This document shows positions 17,337-25,540 of a stretch of 64,000 nucleotides of DNA, piece after piece. Origin of the DNA: Spirochaetota bacterium. Lineage in GTDB: Bacteria; Spirochaetota; Spirochaetia; Treponematales; Rectinemataceae. How positions within the stretch are numbered: the first letter of the stretch is position 1; each line of letters opens with the position of its first letter. The position numbers were made by a program, and so were the translations under genes. The stretch is from the NCBI GenBank assembly GCA_029265255.1, contig JAJUJQ010000001.1:372001-436000 (forward strand). Direction: 5' to 3'. Below the pieces are notes generated by a model. The model worked only from the letters and a program-made list of their open reading frames with translations. It did no database searches and was not told where the DNA came from.

Positions 17337-18535
17337 TGGCATTCGATTTTGATCGGGTCATCGACCGGATTCCAACCAGCAGCCTGAAATGGAGCTATCG
17401 AAAGCGATTCTGCGGTGTAGAAGATGTGCTCCCGTTGTGGGTTGCGGATATGGACTTTGCAGTCGCGCCGGAAATCCAGCGAGCTATTCTGGAGCGCGCG
17501 GCACACCCCATTTTCGGCTATCCGGTTCGTCATGACGGGTTCTATACCGCGCTGATGAACTGGACTTCCCGGCGCTATGGCTGGAACATCCAGCGTGATT
17601 GGATCTGCTATTCGCCGGGCATTGTGCCAGCCATCAATCTGGCGGTGCTTGCATTCAGCCATCCTGGAGACAAGATTGTTATTCAGACGCCGGTGTACTA
17701 TCCCTTTGCGGCAGCGGTCCTGAATAACGGCAGACAGCTGATCGAGAACCCTCTGCGCATTTCTGGTGATCGATATTGCATGGATGTGGAAGATCTCGAG
17801 AGGAAAATCGATTCCCGCACGAAAATGCTTATTCTCTGCAGTCCTCACAATCCGGTCGGCCGCGTGTGGACAAGGGAAGAACTCGAGGCGCTCGCTGGCC
17901 TCTGCGCGCGGAAAGATATCATTGTGGTCTCGGATGAAATCCATGGTGACATCATCATGCCAGGGTATCGGCATGTTCCGTTTGCTTCGCTGTCAGAGGA
18001 TGCCGCAAATAGAACGCTGACCTGTCTAGCGGTCAGCAAGACCTTCAATCTGGCAGGGTTATGTACTGCCAACGTGGTTATTTCGAACAAACGGCTGAGA
18101 GACGAATTTGTGACCATGGCAGGGAACCTTGGCCTCGGCACGTCGAATGTTTTCGGTATTGTGGCGCAGGAAGCGGCTTATGAGCACGGCGAGGCGTGGT
18201 TGGAAGAGCTGATCCGGTATATTGAGGCGAATTATCGGCATTTGAAAGAGGTTCTTGGCATGCTTGTGCCGCAAATCGTTGTATATCCTCTGGAAGGAAC
18301 CTATCTAGCCTGGCTGGATTGTCGAGCGCTCGGGCTGGATGACGCAGCCTTGCGTGATTTTTTCCTCCATCGTGCCAAAGTGTGGCTCGATCATGGATCT
18401 ATGTTCGGTACACCAGGAAAAGGCTTTATGCGGATCAACCTCGCATGTCCCAGAACTGTGCTGGATCAGGCCATTGAGAGAATCGCAGCCGCGGCTGCAG
18501 CGCTGCGCTCCGAACAGTGTATGCCACGCGGATGA
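17336..18535 (+). CDS. patB: MalY/PatB-family cystathionine beta-lyase (C-S lyase)
   Basis: 399 residues, fold-type-I PLP enzyme. LPLWVADMDFAVAPEIQRAI near residue 30 and the PLP-lysine segment AVSKTFNLAGL near residue 232 are typical of MalY/PatB. CSPHNPVGRVWTREEL near residue 165 and VSDEIHGDI supply the Asn and Asp that hold the cofactor. It would split cystathionine or cysteine conjugates into thiol, pyruvate and ammonia by way of aminoacrylate. It closes the YheO-RidA-APC cluster. Confidence 0.9.
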   Translation: MAFDFDRVIDRIPTSSLKWSYRKRFCGVEDVLPLWVADMDFAVAPEIQRAILERAAHPIFGYPVRHDGFYTALMNWTSRRYGWNIQRDWICYSPGIVPAINLAVLAFSHPGDKIVIQTPVYYPFAAAVLNNGRQLIENPLRISGDRYCMDVEDLERKIDSRTKMLILCSPHNPVGRVWTREELEALAGLCARKDIIVVSDEIHGDIIMPGYRHVPFASLSEDAANRTLTCLAVSKTFNLAGLCTANVVISNKRLRDEFVTMAGNLGLGTSNVFGIVAQEAAYEHGEAWLEELIRYIEANYRHLKEVLGMLVPQIVVYPLEGTYLAWLDCRALGLDDAALRDFFLHRAKVWLDHGSMFGTPGKGFMRINLACPRTVLDQAIERIAAAAAALRSEQCMPRG

Positions 18536-18565
18536 CATGCCGCAAAAGAATGGATTCCCGAAATA

Positions 18566-18596
18566 CATGCCAGCCGCCTTCCTGGTAGCTGGCATG
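18566..18596 (+). terminator. Stem-loop between the convergent patB and Gfo/Idh genes
   Basis: CATGCCAGC pairs perfectly with GCTGGCATG over a 13-base loop. There is no long T tract on either side, but its place between convergent stops suggests a two-way terminator. Confidence 0.6.
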
Positions 18597-18602
18597 TCCT
18601 AT

Positions 18603-19712
18603 TCAGTCAGCGTGAATGACAATTCTACATGCCGCTTGCTGCGCTTCAATTGAGAGCTCCGCGCTTCTGAACACCATTTCCTGATCCAGCGCGGTGCGAG
18701 TACCGTCGAGACAGTCGCGTACAAGCGCACCGAAAAATGGGAAACCGCAGGTTCCTGCGGCGCGGAAATGGTATTCACCTTCATGATTTACGAGAATGAC
18801 GTGGTCGCCCTCCGGATCTGCGGCGACATCAATATATTTTCTGAGTTCGAGGTATCCATTGGTCCCTTGAATGAACGTACGCCCGTCTCCCCACGCGCCA
18901 AGGCCGTCGGGCGTAAGCCAGTTTACCGAAAAATAGCCGGTAGCACCATTATTCATGACAAGGCTGGCATCACCAAAGTCTTCAAACCGGCTGTACTGCG
19001 GGAAGCGGTAATTTGCGATGTGGCTTGCTGAAATTGTCGCGTCACGAGCGCCTGTAAAAAAAAGCATCTGTTCGATCTGATGGCACCCCAAATCCACGAG
19101 TATGCCGCCGTAATACGCGGGGTCAAAGAACCATGCTGGCCGTGTGGGGATGCTGATGCGATGCGGTCCCCAGCCCGAAATGTGGACGACTTTCCCAATC
19201 GCGCCATCCTCAATCAGACGCTGGGCATACACTGAGGCTTCCACGTGGAGCCGTTCAGAGTAGTACACTGCCCACAGCAATCCTTCCGGCTGCGTTCTGG
19301 TCTTGCTCGCGGCAACCGCGGCGCGCGCCGCGTCGACCTGCGCCTGTGTGGTAAAGGGCGGTTTGTCGCTGAAGTAGTGTTTTCCCGCAGCCAAGGTCCT
19401 GAGTCCGAGTGCTGCACGCTCATTAGGGATGATGGCTGAGGCAACAAGCGTGATATTGGCGTCCTCGAGTATCTCTTCGACAGAGGAGGCCTCGGCTGCT
19501 TCAGGAAACCGGGTACGGAACTGCGCGACCTTCTGCGGATCCTGGTCACATACCTTGACAAGCGTCGCTCCTACCTCGGTCAGTCCATTGCACATGCCGT
19601 AAATATGCCCGTGATCGAGTCCGATAATGCCAACCTGGCATTCTCCCGGTCGGCAAACCGGCGATGGCTTCCCCTTGGGTGCATAAAACTGCCCGCTTGA
19701 TTTTTCCTGCAT
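18603..19712 (-). CDS. Gfo/Idh/MocA-family oxidoreductase
   Basis: 369 residues. NAD(P)-dependent dehydrogenase of sugars, inositols or their derivatives. The Rossmann motif VGIIGLDHGHIYG begins near residue 28. LAAGKHYFSDKPP near residue 110 corresponds to the EKP catalytic motif (here DKP), and GCHQIEQMLFFTG near residue 240 to the C-terminal D/H-containing helix. GGAGG precedes the ATG at 19712 by 5 bases; the upstream GTG at 19724 is rejected. It follows the Sel1-repeat gene at a distance of 27 bases. Substrate unknown. Confidence 0.85.
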   Translation of the reverse strand: MQEKSSGQFYAPKGKPSPVCRPGECQVGIIGLDHGHIYGMCNGLTEVGATLVKVCDQDPQKVAQFRTRFPEAAEASSVEEILEDANITLVASAIIPNERAALGLRTLAAGKHYFSDKPPFTTQAQVDAARAAVAASKTRTQPEGLLWAVYYSERLHVEASVYAQRLIEDGAIGKVVHISGWGPHRISIPTRPAWFFDPAYYGGILVDLGCHQIEQMLFFTGARDATISASHIANYRFPQYSRFEDFGDASLVMNNGATGYFSVNWLTPDGLGAWGDGRTFIQGTNGYLELRKYIDVAADPEGDHVILVNHEGEYHFRAAGTCGFPFFGALVRDCLDGTRTALDQEMVFRSAELSIEAQQAACRIVIHAD

Positions 19713-19739
19713 GAGATCCTCCACACCTCGAAGTACTGC

Positions 19740-20699
19740 CTAGAACTGAGCCGCCTTTTGTTTTGCTCGCTCAATATCCTGCTGGCTCATGGTCTGCGAA
19801 ATTTCGTCGATATAGCTCTGGGCTGAAGCGTGCCCATATTCCTTGGCGAGTAAGTACCACATAAGGGCTTCGACAGGATTTTCTTCGCCCGCAAATCCCA
19901 TTTCGTAGTAGAATCCTGCGGCGATCATACCTTCGGGGTGCCCATTTTTCGCAGAGGAGAGAAAATAGTCGAAGGCCATGTCGAAATCCCTTGTTACGCC
20001 TATACCTTGCTCGTACATCATGCCGAGCGCGTACAAGGCATCAGGTTGTTCCTGATCCGCCGCAAGCAAATACCACTGGAAGGCTTGTTGCATGTCTGCG
20101 GGAAGACCCCCAATACCATTTTCATATGCCCAGCCCATGCTGTAGAGCGCGTACGCATCACCACGCTCCGCGGCTTTTTGGTACAGTGATACCGCGAGGT
20201 TGAGATTTTTATCGACGCCATAGCCGTTTTCATAAAGCCACGCGAGATTTGTTATTGAAGCAAGGAAGTTCTGATCGACCGCCTTTTGGTACCAGTATGC
20301 GGCAGAACGATAATCCTGAGCGACGCCCCTGCCGTATTCATACATCTCGCCCAACATGTTCTGTGCCTTCGCGTACCCTTGGTCCGCGGATAGCCGGTAC
20401 CATCGGGCTGCCTCTGTGTAATTTTTTTGCACGCCATATCCATAGTAGTAGCAGGTGCCCAGATTGCACTGTGCGACCTTGTTTCCCTTGTTAGCCGAAA
20501 GCGTGAACCAGCGAACTGCCTCACTGTAGTCCTTCTGCACCCCATCACCATTGAAATATCGAACTCCGAGTGAATTTTGTGCGTCGGAATCGCCCTTGTT
20601 CGCGCGCGCTTTCAAATCGGCAATGTCTGAAGCGGAGCTTTGCGCATGGATTGCGACAGTGATCAAAATTAGAAGAATACAAATGATGAACTTTCTCAT
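19740..20699 (-). CDS. Secreted Sel1-repeat (SLR) protein
   Basis: 319 residues. Signal peptide MRKFIICILLILITVAIHAQ at the start, then about seven Sel1-like repeats of 36 residues, each with the pattern A-x-x-x-LG-x-x-Y-x-x-G-x-GV-x-x-D and a second helix ending in A. The last repeats contain GIGGLPADMQQA and GFAGEENPVEA with small insertions. SLR proteins are solenoid scaffolds for protein-protein contacts. AAGGAG lies 8 bases before the ATG at 20699. It is divergent from the NagA-like gene and upstream of the Gfo/Idh gene. Partner unknown. Confidence 0.88.
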   Translation of the reverse strand: MRKFIICILLILITVAIHAQSSASDIADLKARANKGDSDAQNSLGVRYFNGDGVQKDYSEAVRWFTLSANKGNKVAQCNLGTCYYYGYGVQKNYTEAARWYRLSADQGYAKAQNMLGEMYEYGRGVAQDYRSAAYWYQKAVDQNFLASITNLAWLYENGYGVDKNLNLAVSLYQKAAERGDAYALYSMGWAYENGIGGLPADMQQAFQWYLLAADQEQPDALYALGMMYEQGIGVTRDFDMAFDYFLSSAKNGHPEGMIAAGFYYEMGFAGEENPVEALMWYLLAKEYGHASAQSYIDEISQTMSQQDIERAKQKAAQF

Positions 20700-20831
20700 T
20701 GGGGACTCCTTATTAAATTTAATTATAAGGCAATTGAATACGACATGCAAAACGCGGAATCACGCGGAATCATACCCCATGTGGATGGAGAAGACCTACC
20801 GAAGGCAGCCTGGGTGCACTATAGTGTTCTT

Positions 20832-20843
20832 GCGTGATCACGC
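20832..20843. promoter_or_regulatory. Perfect 12 bp palindrome before the NagA-like gene
   Basis: GCGTGATCACGC lies 17 bases before the ATG at 20860, just upstream of the GGAGGG ribosome site. A tandem ACGCGGAATC repeat at 20750-20771 contains similar ACGCG half-sites. Candidate operator; TATAGT at 20820-20825 could be the -10 box but has no clear -35. Confidence 0.4.
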
Positions 20844-20859
20844 GGAGGGAGCCATCTCG

Positions 20860-22098
20860 ATGAGGATTGAAGGTATTCATTATCGTACCGGAAAACCGAT
20901 CTGTGTGTCGGTCGAGAATGATAAGATCGCCGAGGTTGCAGCCAGTATCGGATCAGACAGCGCCGGCGGTTCCATTCCCATCCTCTGTCCAGGCTTTATT
21001 GATATTCAGGTCAATGGATGCGCTGGCATTGATTATTCATCTCCGAACCTCACGGCGGAGGGTATAGAAACAATCATCCTGAAGCTTGCGGCATCTGGAA
21101 CAACGCACCACCTTCCTACGCTCATCACCGGACCGCGAGAGAGAATCAAAGAAAATTGTGCCGTTATTGCAAAAGCGGTAAGGGAGAATCGAAAAGCGCG
21201 CCACGCGATATTCGGCATTCATCTGGAAGGCCCTTACATCTCACCAGAAGAGGGACCACGCGGTGCTCATGATCCGCGATGGATACGGGTACCGGATCTG
21301 GATGAATTTCACGAATGGCAGGAGGCCGCTGAAGGTCTGATTCGTGTCGTGACCCTGGCACCTGAGACTGAAGGGGCTATCCACTTCATTGAACAGATCA
21401 CCAAGGAAGGTCTTGTCCCTGCAATCGGTCATACCGCTGCCTCTCCCGAACAGATACAGCAAGCGGTTTCAGCAGGCGCTCGACTCTCGACTCATCTCGG
21501 CAACGGCAGTCACCGGCTGTTGCCGAGACTTCGCAACTACCTGTGGGAGCAGCTTGCCGATGATCGCCTGATGGCCTCAATCATCGCCGACGGCTTTCAT
21601 CTGCCGGATTCAGTGCTCCGGGTCTTCTATCGAAGCAAGGGGGTTGAACGGCTGATTCTCACCAGTGATGTCGCTTTTCTTGCTGGAAATCCTCCAGGCG
21701 TGTATCGATGGGGAAATATGTCCGTACGCGTCCATCCGGATGGGCACCTTGGTCTTGAAGGTACTGAATTTCTTGCGGGAGCCGGGCATCTGCTCGACAG
21801 GGGTGTTGCGCGGATGGCGGCAGCCTGCGGCATTACTTTGCAGGATGCCATGAGGATGGCTGTGGATAATCCCGCACAGCTTCTGAGCCTCCCGGAGTCT
21901 TTTACGGATTTCATTCAAGGAGAGCCCGCGACATTAGTGCAATTGCGAGAGACAGGGGCGGGTAACAGGGATAGCGGAAGCGGAACATCCTCGCGCGCGT
22001 TTTTTGGAGCGGCGGGTGCCCATGCGCAGGTGCGGATTGAGAAAGTGTTGATTGCCGGCGCTTCTGTCTGCTTGACGGATGGCTGTATGCCAGCATAG
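20860..22098 (+). CDS. NagA-like amidohydrolase (N-acetylglucosamine-6-phosphate deacetylase family)
   Basis: 412 residues against about 380 for NagA. Conserved elements: PGFIDIQVNGCAGIDY (N-terminal metal/substrate loop), FGIHLEGPYI (metal Glu), AIGHTAA (metal His), IADGFHLP and SDV (catalytic Asp region). The usual THLFNAM motif is replaced by STHLGNGSHRLLPR, and a Ser/Gly-rich stretch of about 25 residues (about 365-390) is added before the C terminus. The family is clear but the altered motif leaves the substrate open. The ATG at 20860 follows GGAGGG. It is followed by a TPR-like secreted protein. Confidence 0.8.
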   Translation: MRIEGIHYRTGKPICVSVENDKIAEVAASIGSDSAGGSIPILCPGFIDIQVNGCAGIDYSSPNLTAEGIETIILKLAASGTTHHLPTLITGPRERIKENCAVIAKAVRENRKARHAIFGIHLEGPYISPEEGPRGAHDPRWIRVPDLDEFHEWQEAAEGLIRVVTLAPETEGAIHFIEQITKEGLVPAIGHTAASPEQIQQAVSAGARLSTHLGNGSHRLLPRLRNYLWEQLADDRLMASIIADGFHLPDSVLRVFYRSKGVERLILTSDVAFLAGNPPGVYRWGNMSVRVHPDGHLGLEGTEFLAGAGHLLDRGVARMAAACGITLQDAMRMAVDNPAQLLSLPESFTDFIQGEPATLVQLRETGAGNRDSGSGTSSRAFFGAAGAHAQVRIEKVLIAGASVCLTDGCMPA

Positions 22099-22134
22099 GC
22101 TTTGCGGAATCGATGATTCAGGAGGAACTGGACC

Positions 22135-22824
22135 ATGATGAGGAAAATGGTATGTGTATGGGTATTACTGCTCGCAATACTTGTACCTCTTCTTGCGGAA
22201 ACCGAGGCTGAGCTCAAGGCTGCCTATGAGCAGGCGATAAAACGCGCCGAGGCTGCACCACAGGATTATGTTCTGAATTGGAAGGCTGCCGAGGCGGCAC
22301 GCAAATATGGAGACTACCTAGTCACTGAGGAAGTACCCGGCTGGAAGGAAAATGCGAAGACAATCGCGAAAACAGGTATGAAATATGGCGAAATCGCCTT
22401 CAAACTCAATCCTACAGGAATCGAGGGCTGGTATTGGTATGGGCTGTGTGTCGGGACGTACTCCGATTGCGTGAGTGTGATTACAGCTCTGGCGGAAGGT
22501 CTCAAGGGGAAAACCCAGATGGGGTTCGAAAATGCCTATAAATTCAACAAAATGTACGACAATGGCGGACCGATTCTTTCGCTGGGACGCTTCTGGCAGG
22601 TACTCCCCGCGATCGCTGGTCAGGACAGGAAGAAAGCAGAATCACTGTTCAACGAGTACATCGCGTTATTTGGCGATAAACCTGATGCCAACAAGAATGC
22701 GTGGTACTATCGAGGGGAACTCTACAAGGACATGGGTCGACTTGCCGAGGCCAAGGCTGATTTGCAGAAAGCCGCAGCAATGGGCAGCAAGGATGCCGAA
22801 AAGCTGCTTGCCAAGATGAAATAG
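22135..22824 (+). CDS. Secreted TPR-like protein of unknown function
   Basis: 229 residues. Signal peptide MRKMVCVWVLLLAILVPLLAE, then a helical domain. Features include WKAAEAARKYGDY, LNPTGIEGWYWYGLCVGTYSDCVSV (a TPR-like pair common in TatT/TRAP T-component proteins) and a C-terminal TPR, AWYYRGELYKDMGRLAEAKADLQKAA. GGAGGAA lies 8 bases before the ATG. It probably acts in the periplasm. It resembles the trimeric TatT-type proteins of treponemes, but no TRAP transporter genes are near. Confidence 0.75.
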   Translation: MMRKMVCVWVLLLAILVPLLAETEAELKAAYEQAIKRAEAAPQDYVLNWKAAEAARKYGDYLVTEEVPGWKENAKTIAKTGMKYGEIAFKLNPTGIEGWYWYGLCVGTYSDCVSVITALAEGLKGKTQMGFENAYKFNKMYDNGGPILSLGRFWQVLPAIAGQDRKKAESLFNEYIALFGDKPDANKNAWYYRGELYKDMGRLAEAKADLQKAAAMGSKDAEKLLAKMK

Positions 22825-22841
22825 CCCCGATCGCGCGGTGC

Positions 22842-23807
22842 TCACGCAAGTCTTGCGAGCTTCATGCTGAAGTTCCACAGTTCATCAGCCGCGTGCAGAT
22901 CGCGTGCGGGAGGGGTAATTTCCTCCTGTGTGGTGAGATTGTAGAAGACATCGGTACAACCTGAGACTTCTTTAGAGACTCCGAGGTAATACAGCGCCAT
23001 GGCAGAAATGTCCGGCGACTGTGACATTTTGTCGATGACATGCTTCTTGTACCACCTGTAAAAGGGCCGGTTGTCCCGACCGGTATTGGTCGTCACCATA
23101 CCGGGGTGCATGGTATTGATGGTCACGCCGCTGCCTTCGAATATAGTAGAAAATCGATGCATCGAGAGAATCTGCGCGAGCTTGGCCGATCCATAGGCTT
23201 TCAGTCCATTGTATGGCCGCTTCTCAAACTGTGCGTCGTCAAGCCGCAACCCCCACACCGCAAAGCGGTAGGCTTCCGAGCCGACCAAGATGATCCGTGC
23301 CTTGCCTTCCTGTTTCAATCGGTCGGCAAGCAGGTAATTCATGACAAACGAAGAGAGATAATTGACAGCAAACGTGGTTTCCATGCCGTCCACTGTAAGG
23401 ATGCGACGATCTAGATAGATGCCGGCATTGTGGATGAGCACATCGATGGGACGATCCATGTCGTTCAACGTCCGTGCCACGCGACGCATGTTATTGAGCA
23501 GCGAGAGATCGGCAATCAGATATTCACATAGTATTCCAAATTCCTTTTCCAGTTCGGCTTTCAGAGATTCCGATTTTTCCACGCTGCGATTGATGGTCAG
23601 GATGTCTGCGCCACGGGAAGCGAACAGACGGGAAGCGGCGTACCCAATGCCTGATGTTGCGCCTGTGATGACCGCCAGCGTTCCCTTGCATGATTCTTTG
23701 CAGTCCTTCGGTGGAATCCTACTATTGCGGAACATGGCCCATACATTGGACCATTTGTATTCAGACCAGTATCTGCGAACCTGCTCGCTGACAAATGGAA
23801 TGTTCAT
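22842..23807 (-). CDS. Short-chain dehydrogenase/reductase (retinol-dehydrogenase-like)
   Basis: 321 residues. Cofactor motif TGATSGIG near residue 48, NAG motif in IHNAGIY near residue 127, catalytic Ser in ILVGSEAYRF, and Tyr/Lys in YGSAKLAQ near residue 208. About 40 extra residues precede the Rossmann fold. It is the last gene of a three-gene minus-strand unit with the NTF2-like and DapA-family genes. Substrate unknown. Confidence 0.88.
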   Translation of the reverse strand: MNIPFVSEQVRRYWSEYKWSNVWAMFRNSRIPPKDCKESCKGTLAVITGATSGIGYAASRLFASRGADILTINRSVEKSESLKAELEKEFGILCEYLIADLSLLNNMRRVARTLNDMDRPIDVLIHNAGIYLDRRILTVDGMETTFAVNYLSSFVMNYLLADRLKQEGKARIILVGSEAYRFAVWGLRLDDAQFEKRPYNGLKAYGSAKLAQILSMHRFSTIFEGSGVTINTMHPGMVTTNTGRDNRPFYRWYKKHVIDKMSQSPDISAMALYYLGVSKEVSGCTDVFYNLTTQEEITPPARDLHAADELWNFSMKLARLA

Positions 23808-23810
23808 AGA

Positions 23811-24269
23811 CTATCCGAACACCTTTCGCATAAACCGCCGATATTTTGGTCCCCACAAGGGCACATTATCGAAAATATCTCCCCACAGGTCGTAGTAATC
23901 CCGTTGTGAAACGATCTTGCCGCGCTCATTTAAGATAATCCGGCTGGCGCCATAAATGACCGAAGTTCTCGTCTTTCGAAACAGGATAGTCATCTCCCAT
24001 TCCATGAAAATGATCCTGTCCTGCATGACTGCATTCCTGATGACCATGCGCAGGTCCTGCGATCGCTTTGCCAGGCGTTCAGTCATCGCGCGGAATGCTT
24101 CTTTTCCGCGCAATTCCTGAATACTGTCCTTGAATTCGATGGAATCATCGTAGTAGGGGAGGATATGGGACCAGTCGGGATTCCCGAAACGATTATATGT
24201 GCGGGACCACAAATCGATACACTGCTCCAGGCTTTCGATGCGGCAGTCTACCGGTGTCTCATCGTTCAT
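23811..24269 (-). CDS. SnoaL/NTF2-like small protein
   Basis: 152 residues. The start at 24269 is set by GGAG located 7 bases upstream, inside the end of the DapA-family gene. The pattern (CIDLWSRTYNRFGNPDWSHILPYYDDSIEFKDS, then LRGKEAFRAMTERL and FMEWEMTILFRKT) is that of SnoaL-like ring-opening or isomerase-type cone folds. It has no clear catalytic assignment. It lies 3 bases upstream of the SDR gene, so they may act on one substrate. Confidence 0.7.
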   Translation of the reverse strand: MNDETPVDCRIESLEQCIDLWSRTYNRFGNPDWSHILPYYDDSIEFKDSIQELRGKEAFRAMTERLAKRSQDLRMVIRNAVMQDRIIFMEWEMTILFRKTRTSVIYGASRIILNERGKIVSQRDYYDLWGDIFDNVPLWGPKYRRFMRKVFG

Positions 24270-24270
24270 G

Positions 24271-25305
24271 CTACTGCTCCATATAGCCTTTGGATGGCAA
24301 AAGATGCTCTTGCACAAGCGCCGCATGCGCAGCCTCAAGAAGCAAGCGGGGCAGGGTCTTCCCACTGGAGAGGTAGATAGGCGCATCAAGATTTGCTCTC
24401 GAACCAAATGCCATGAAATGATCGATAGCTTTAGCCGCGTTGGTGAATGGATTACCGAAAGGCAGGGAAGCCGCGACATCCAGCAGATGGAGCACGACGC
24501 GCGATACCCGATCCGATAGTAAGTTGGCTTCCTTTATATTGCCCTGTTCGATCTGCCCGAGCACAGCGCTCAGTTCGCGCGGGAAGCAGTTTGCTGAGCT
24601 CAGAAGGAACCCATGGTAAGGGCCTCCCGCTTTCTGGTACCATCGAGCATAATTGCCTTCCGCGCCGCGAACAAAGAAGATATCCTTGAAAGAACGCTGA
24701 GAAAGCACTACGCGATCTGCTCCGCTCGTATCCTTCATCATATAGAGATTCGGATATTTATCAGCGAGTGCTTCAACGGTTTCCGGAGAAATTTCGTTTT
24801 CGGTAATCTGCGGAAGCTGGTACAGCGCGATCGGATATCCGGCCGCAAGGGCCTCCTCCAGTGACGCGCGGATTTCGTTTTGGGAACGATGGCGTCCGCG
24901 AGGCGCGGTGATCGCAAATCCGCACAAATGTCGTTCCCGGAAAGCTTCTGGCGTGGGAAGGGTTCCAGTTCCGAAGATATGACCGGCCGCATCTCGAATG
25001 TCTTTCGCGGCAGCGCTTGGCTCGGTTCTTAGTACTCCAACCAGAATCGAATAATCGAGCTCTCTCGCACACGCGAGCACGAAATCGACAAGCTCGATTT
25101 CCAGAGATCGCTTAAGTTCCCACCCCTCACTGGTAGAGCCTGGAACAAGAAGGGCCGAGACCCAAGGACGCATGAACGCCAGGTGAGCTTTAATGCGAGC
25201 TCGATCCAGCGAACCGTCCGCGGCAAAATGGGTCAGAGGCGGACACCATAGCGTGGGGATTCCGTTTGGGAAAAGCCCATGTATCCAGTCATTGCGATTG
25301 AGCAT
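24271..25305 (-). CDS. DapA/NanA-family aldolase
   Basis: 344 residues, longer than the family's 290-310. Class I aldolase TIM barrel: PPLTHFAADGSLD at the start, VPGSTSEGWELKRSLE (GTTGE-like motif, here GSTSE), the Tyr in IALYQLPQ, and the Schiff-base Lys in YMMKDTSGAD. GGAGG lies 6 bases before the ATG at 25305; a longer frame up to 25365 lacks such a site. It heads an operon with NTF2-like and SDR genes. It probably cleaves or forms a 2-keto acid, not lysine-pathway DapA given the motif changes. Confidence 0.85.
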   Translation of the reverse strand: MLNRNDWIHGLFPNGIPTLWCPPLTHFAADGSLDRARIKAHLAFMRPWVSALLVPGSTSEGWELKRSLEIELVDFVLACARELDYSILVGVLRTEPSAAAKDIRDAAGHIFGTGTLPTPEAFRERHLCGFAITAPRGRHRSQNEIRASLEEALAAGYPIALYQLPQITENEISPETVEALADKYPNLYMMKDTSGADRVVLSQRSFKDIFFVRGAEGNYARWYQKAGGPYHGFLLSSANCFPRELSAVLGQIEQGNIKEANLLSDRVSRVVLHLLDVAASLPFGNPFTNAAKAIDHFMAFGSRANLDAPIYLSSGKTLPRLLLEAAHAALVQEHLLPSKGYMEQ

Positions 25306-25336
25306 GCGAATCCTCCAGCATATCGAGCGTACTCTT

Positions 25337-25365
25337 ACTATAGAATCAGAATGTCCCCGCCGCAA
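25337..25365 (-). promoter_or_regulatory. Candidate promoter of the DapA-family operon
   Basis: On the minus strand TTGCGG, 17 bases, TATAGT, ending 31 bases before the start codon. Confidence 0.45.
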
Positions 25366-25452
25366 GTTCGGAAGATACTCAATAAAAGCGAAGCACCCGG
25401 TGCTAGCGGCGGACGGTAATGTGGCCGCATAGGGTGAAGCGAGGTGGTGCGT

Positions 25453-25490
25453 AAAAAAAAGCCTGGCATTGAGTGCCAGGCTTTATAAAT
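25453..25490 (-). terminator. Strong intrinsic terminator after ygeW
   Basis: GCCTGGCA pairs with TGCCAGGC over a 5-base loop, flanked by eight A on the left and TTTATAAAT on the right. On the minus strand the stem is followed by eight T, so it ends the ygeW unit; on the plus strand the T run is weaker. Confidence 0.9.
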
Positions 25491-25540
25491 CTGATGGAAA
25501 GCAGGCGCATCCTCGCGGGATGCACCTTGGCACGCAGCAA

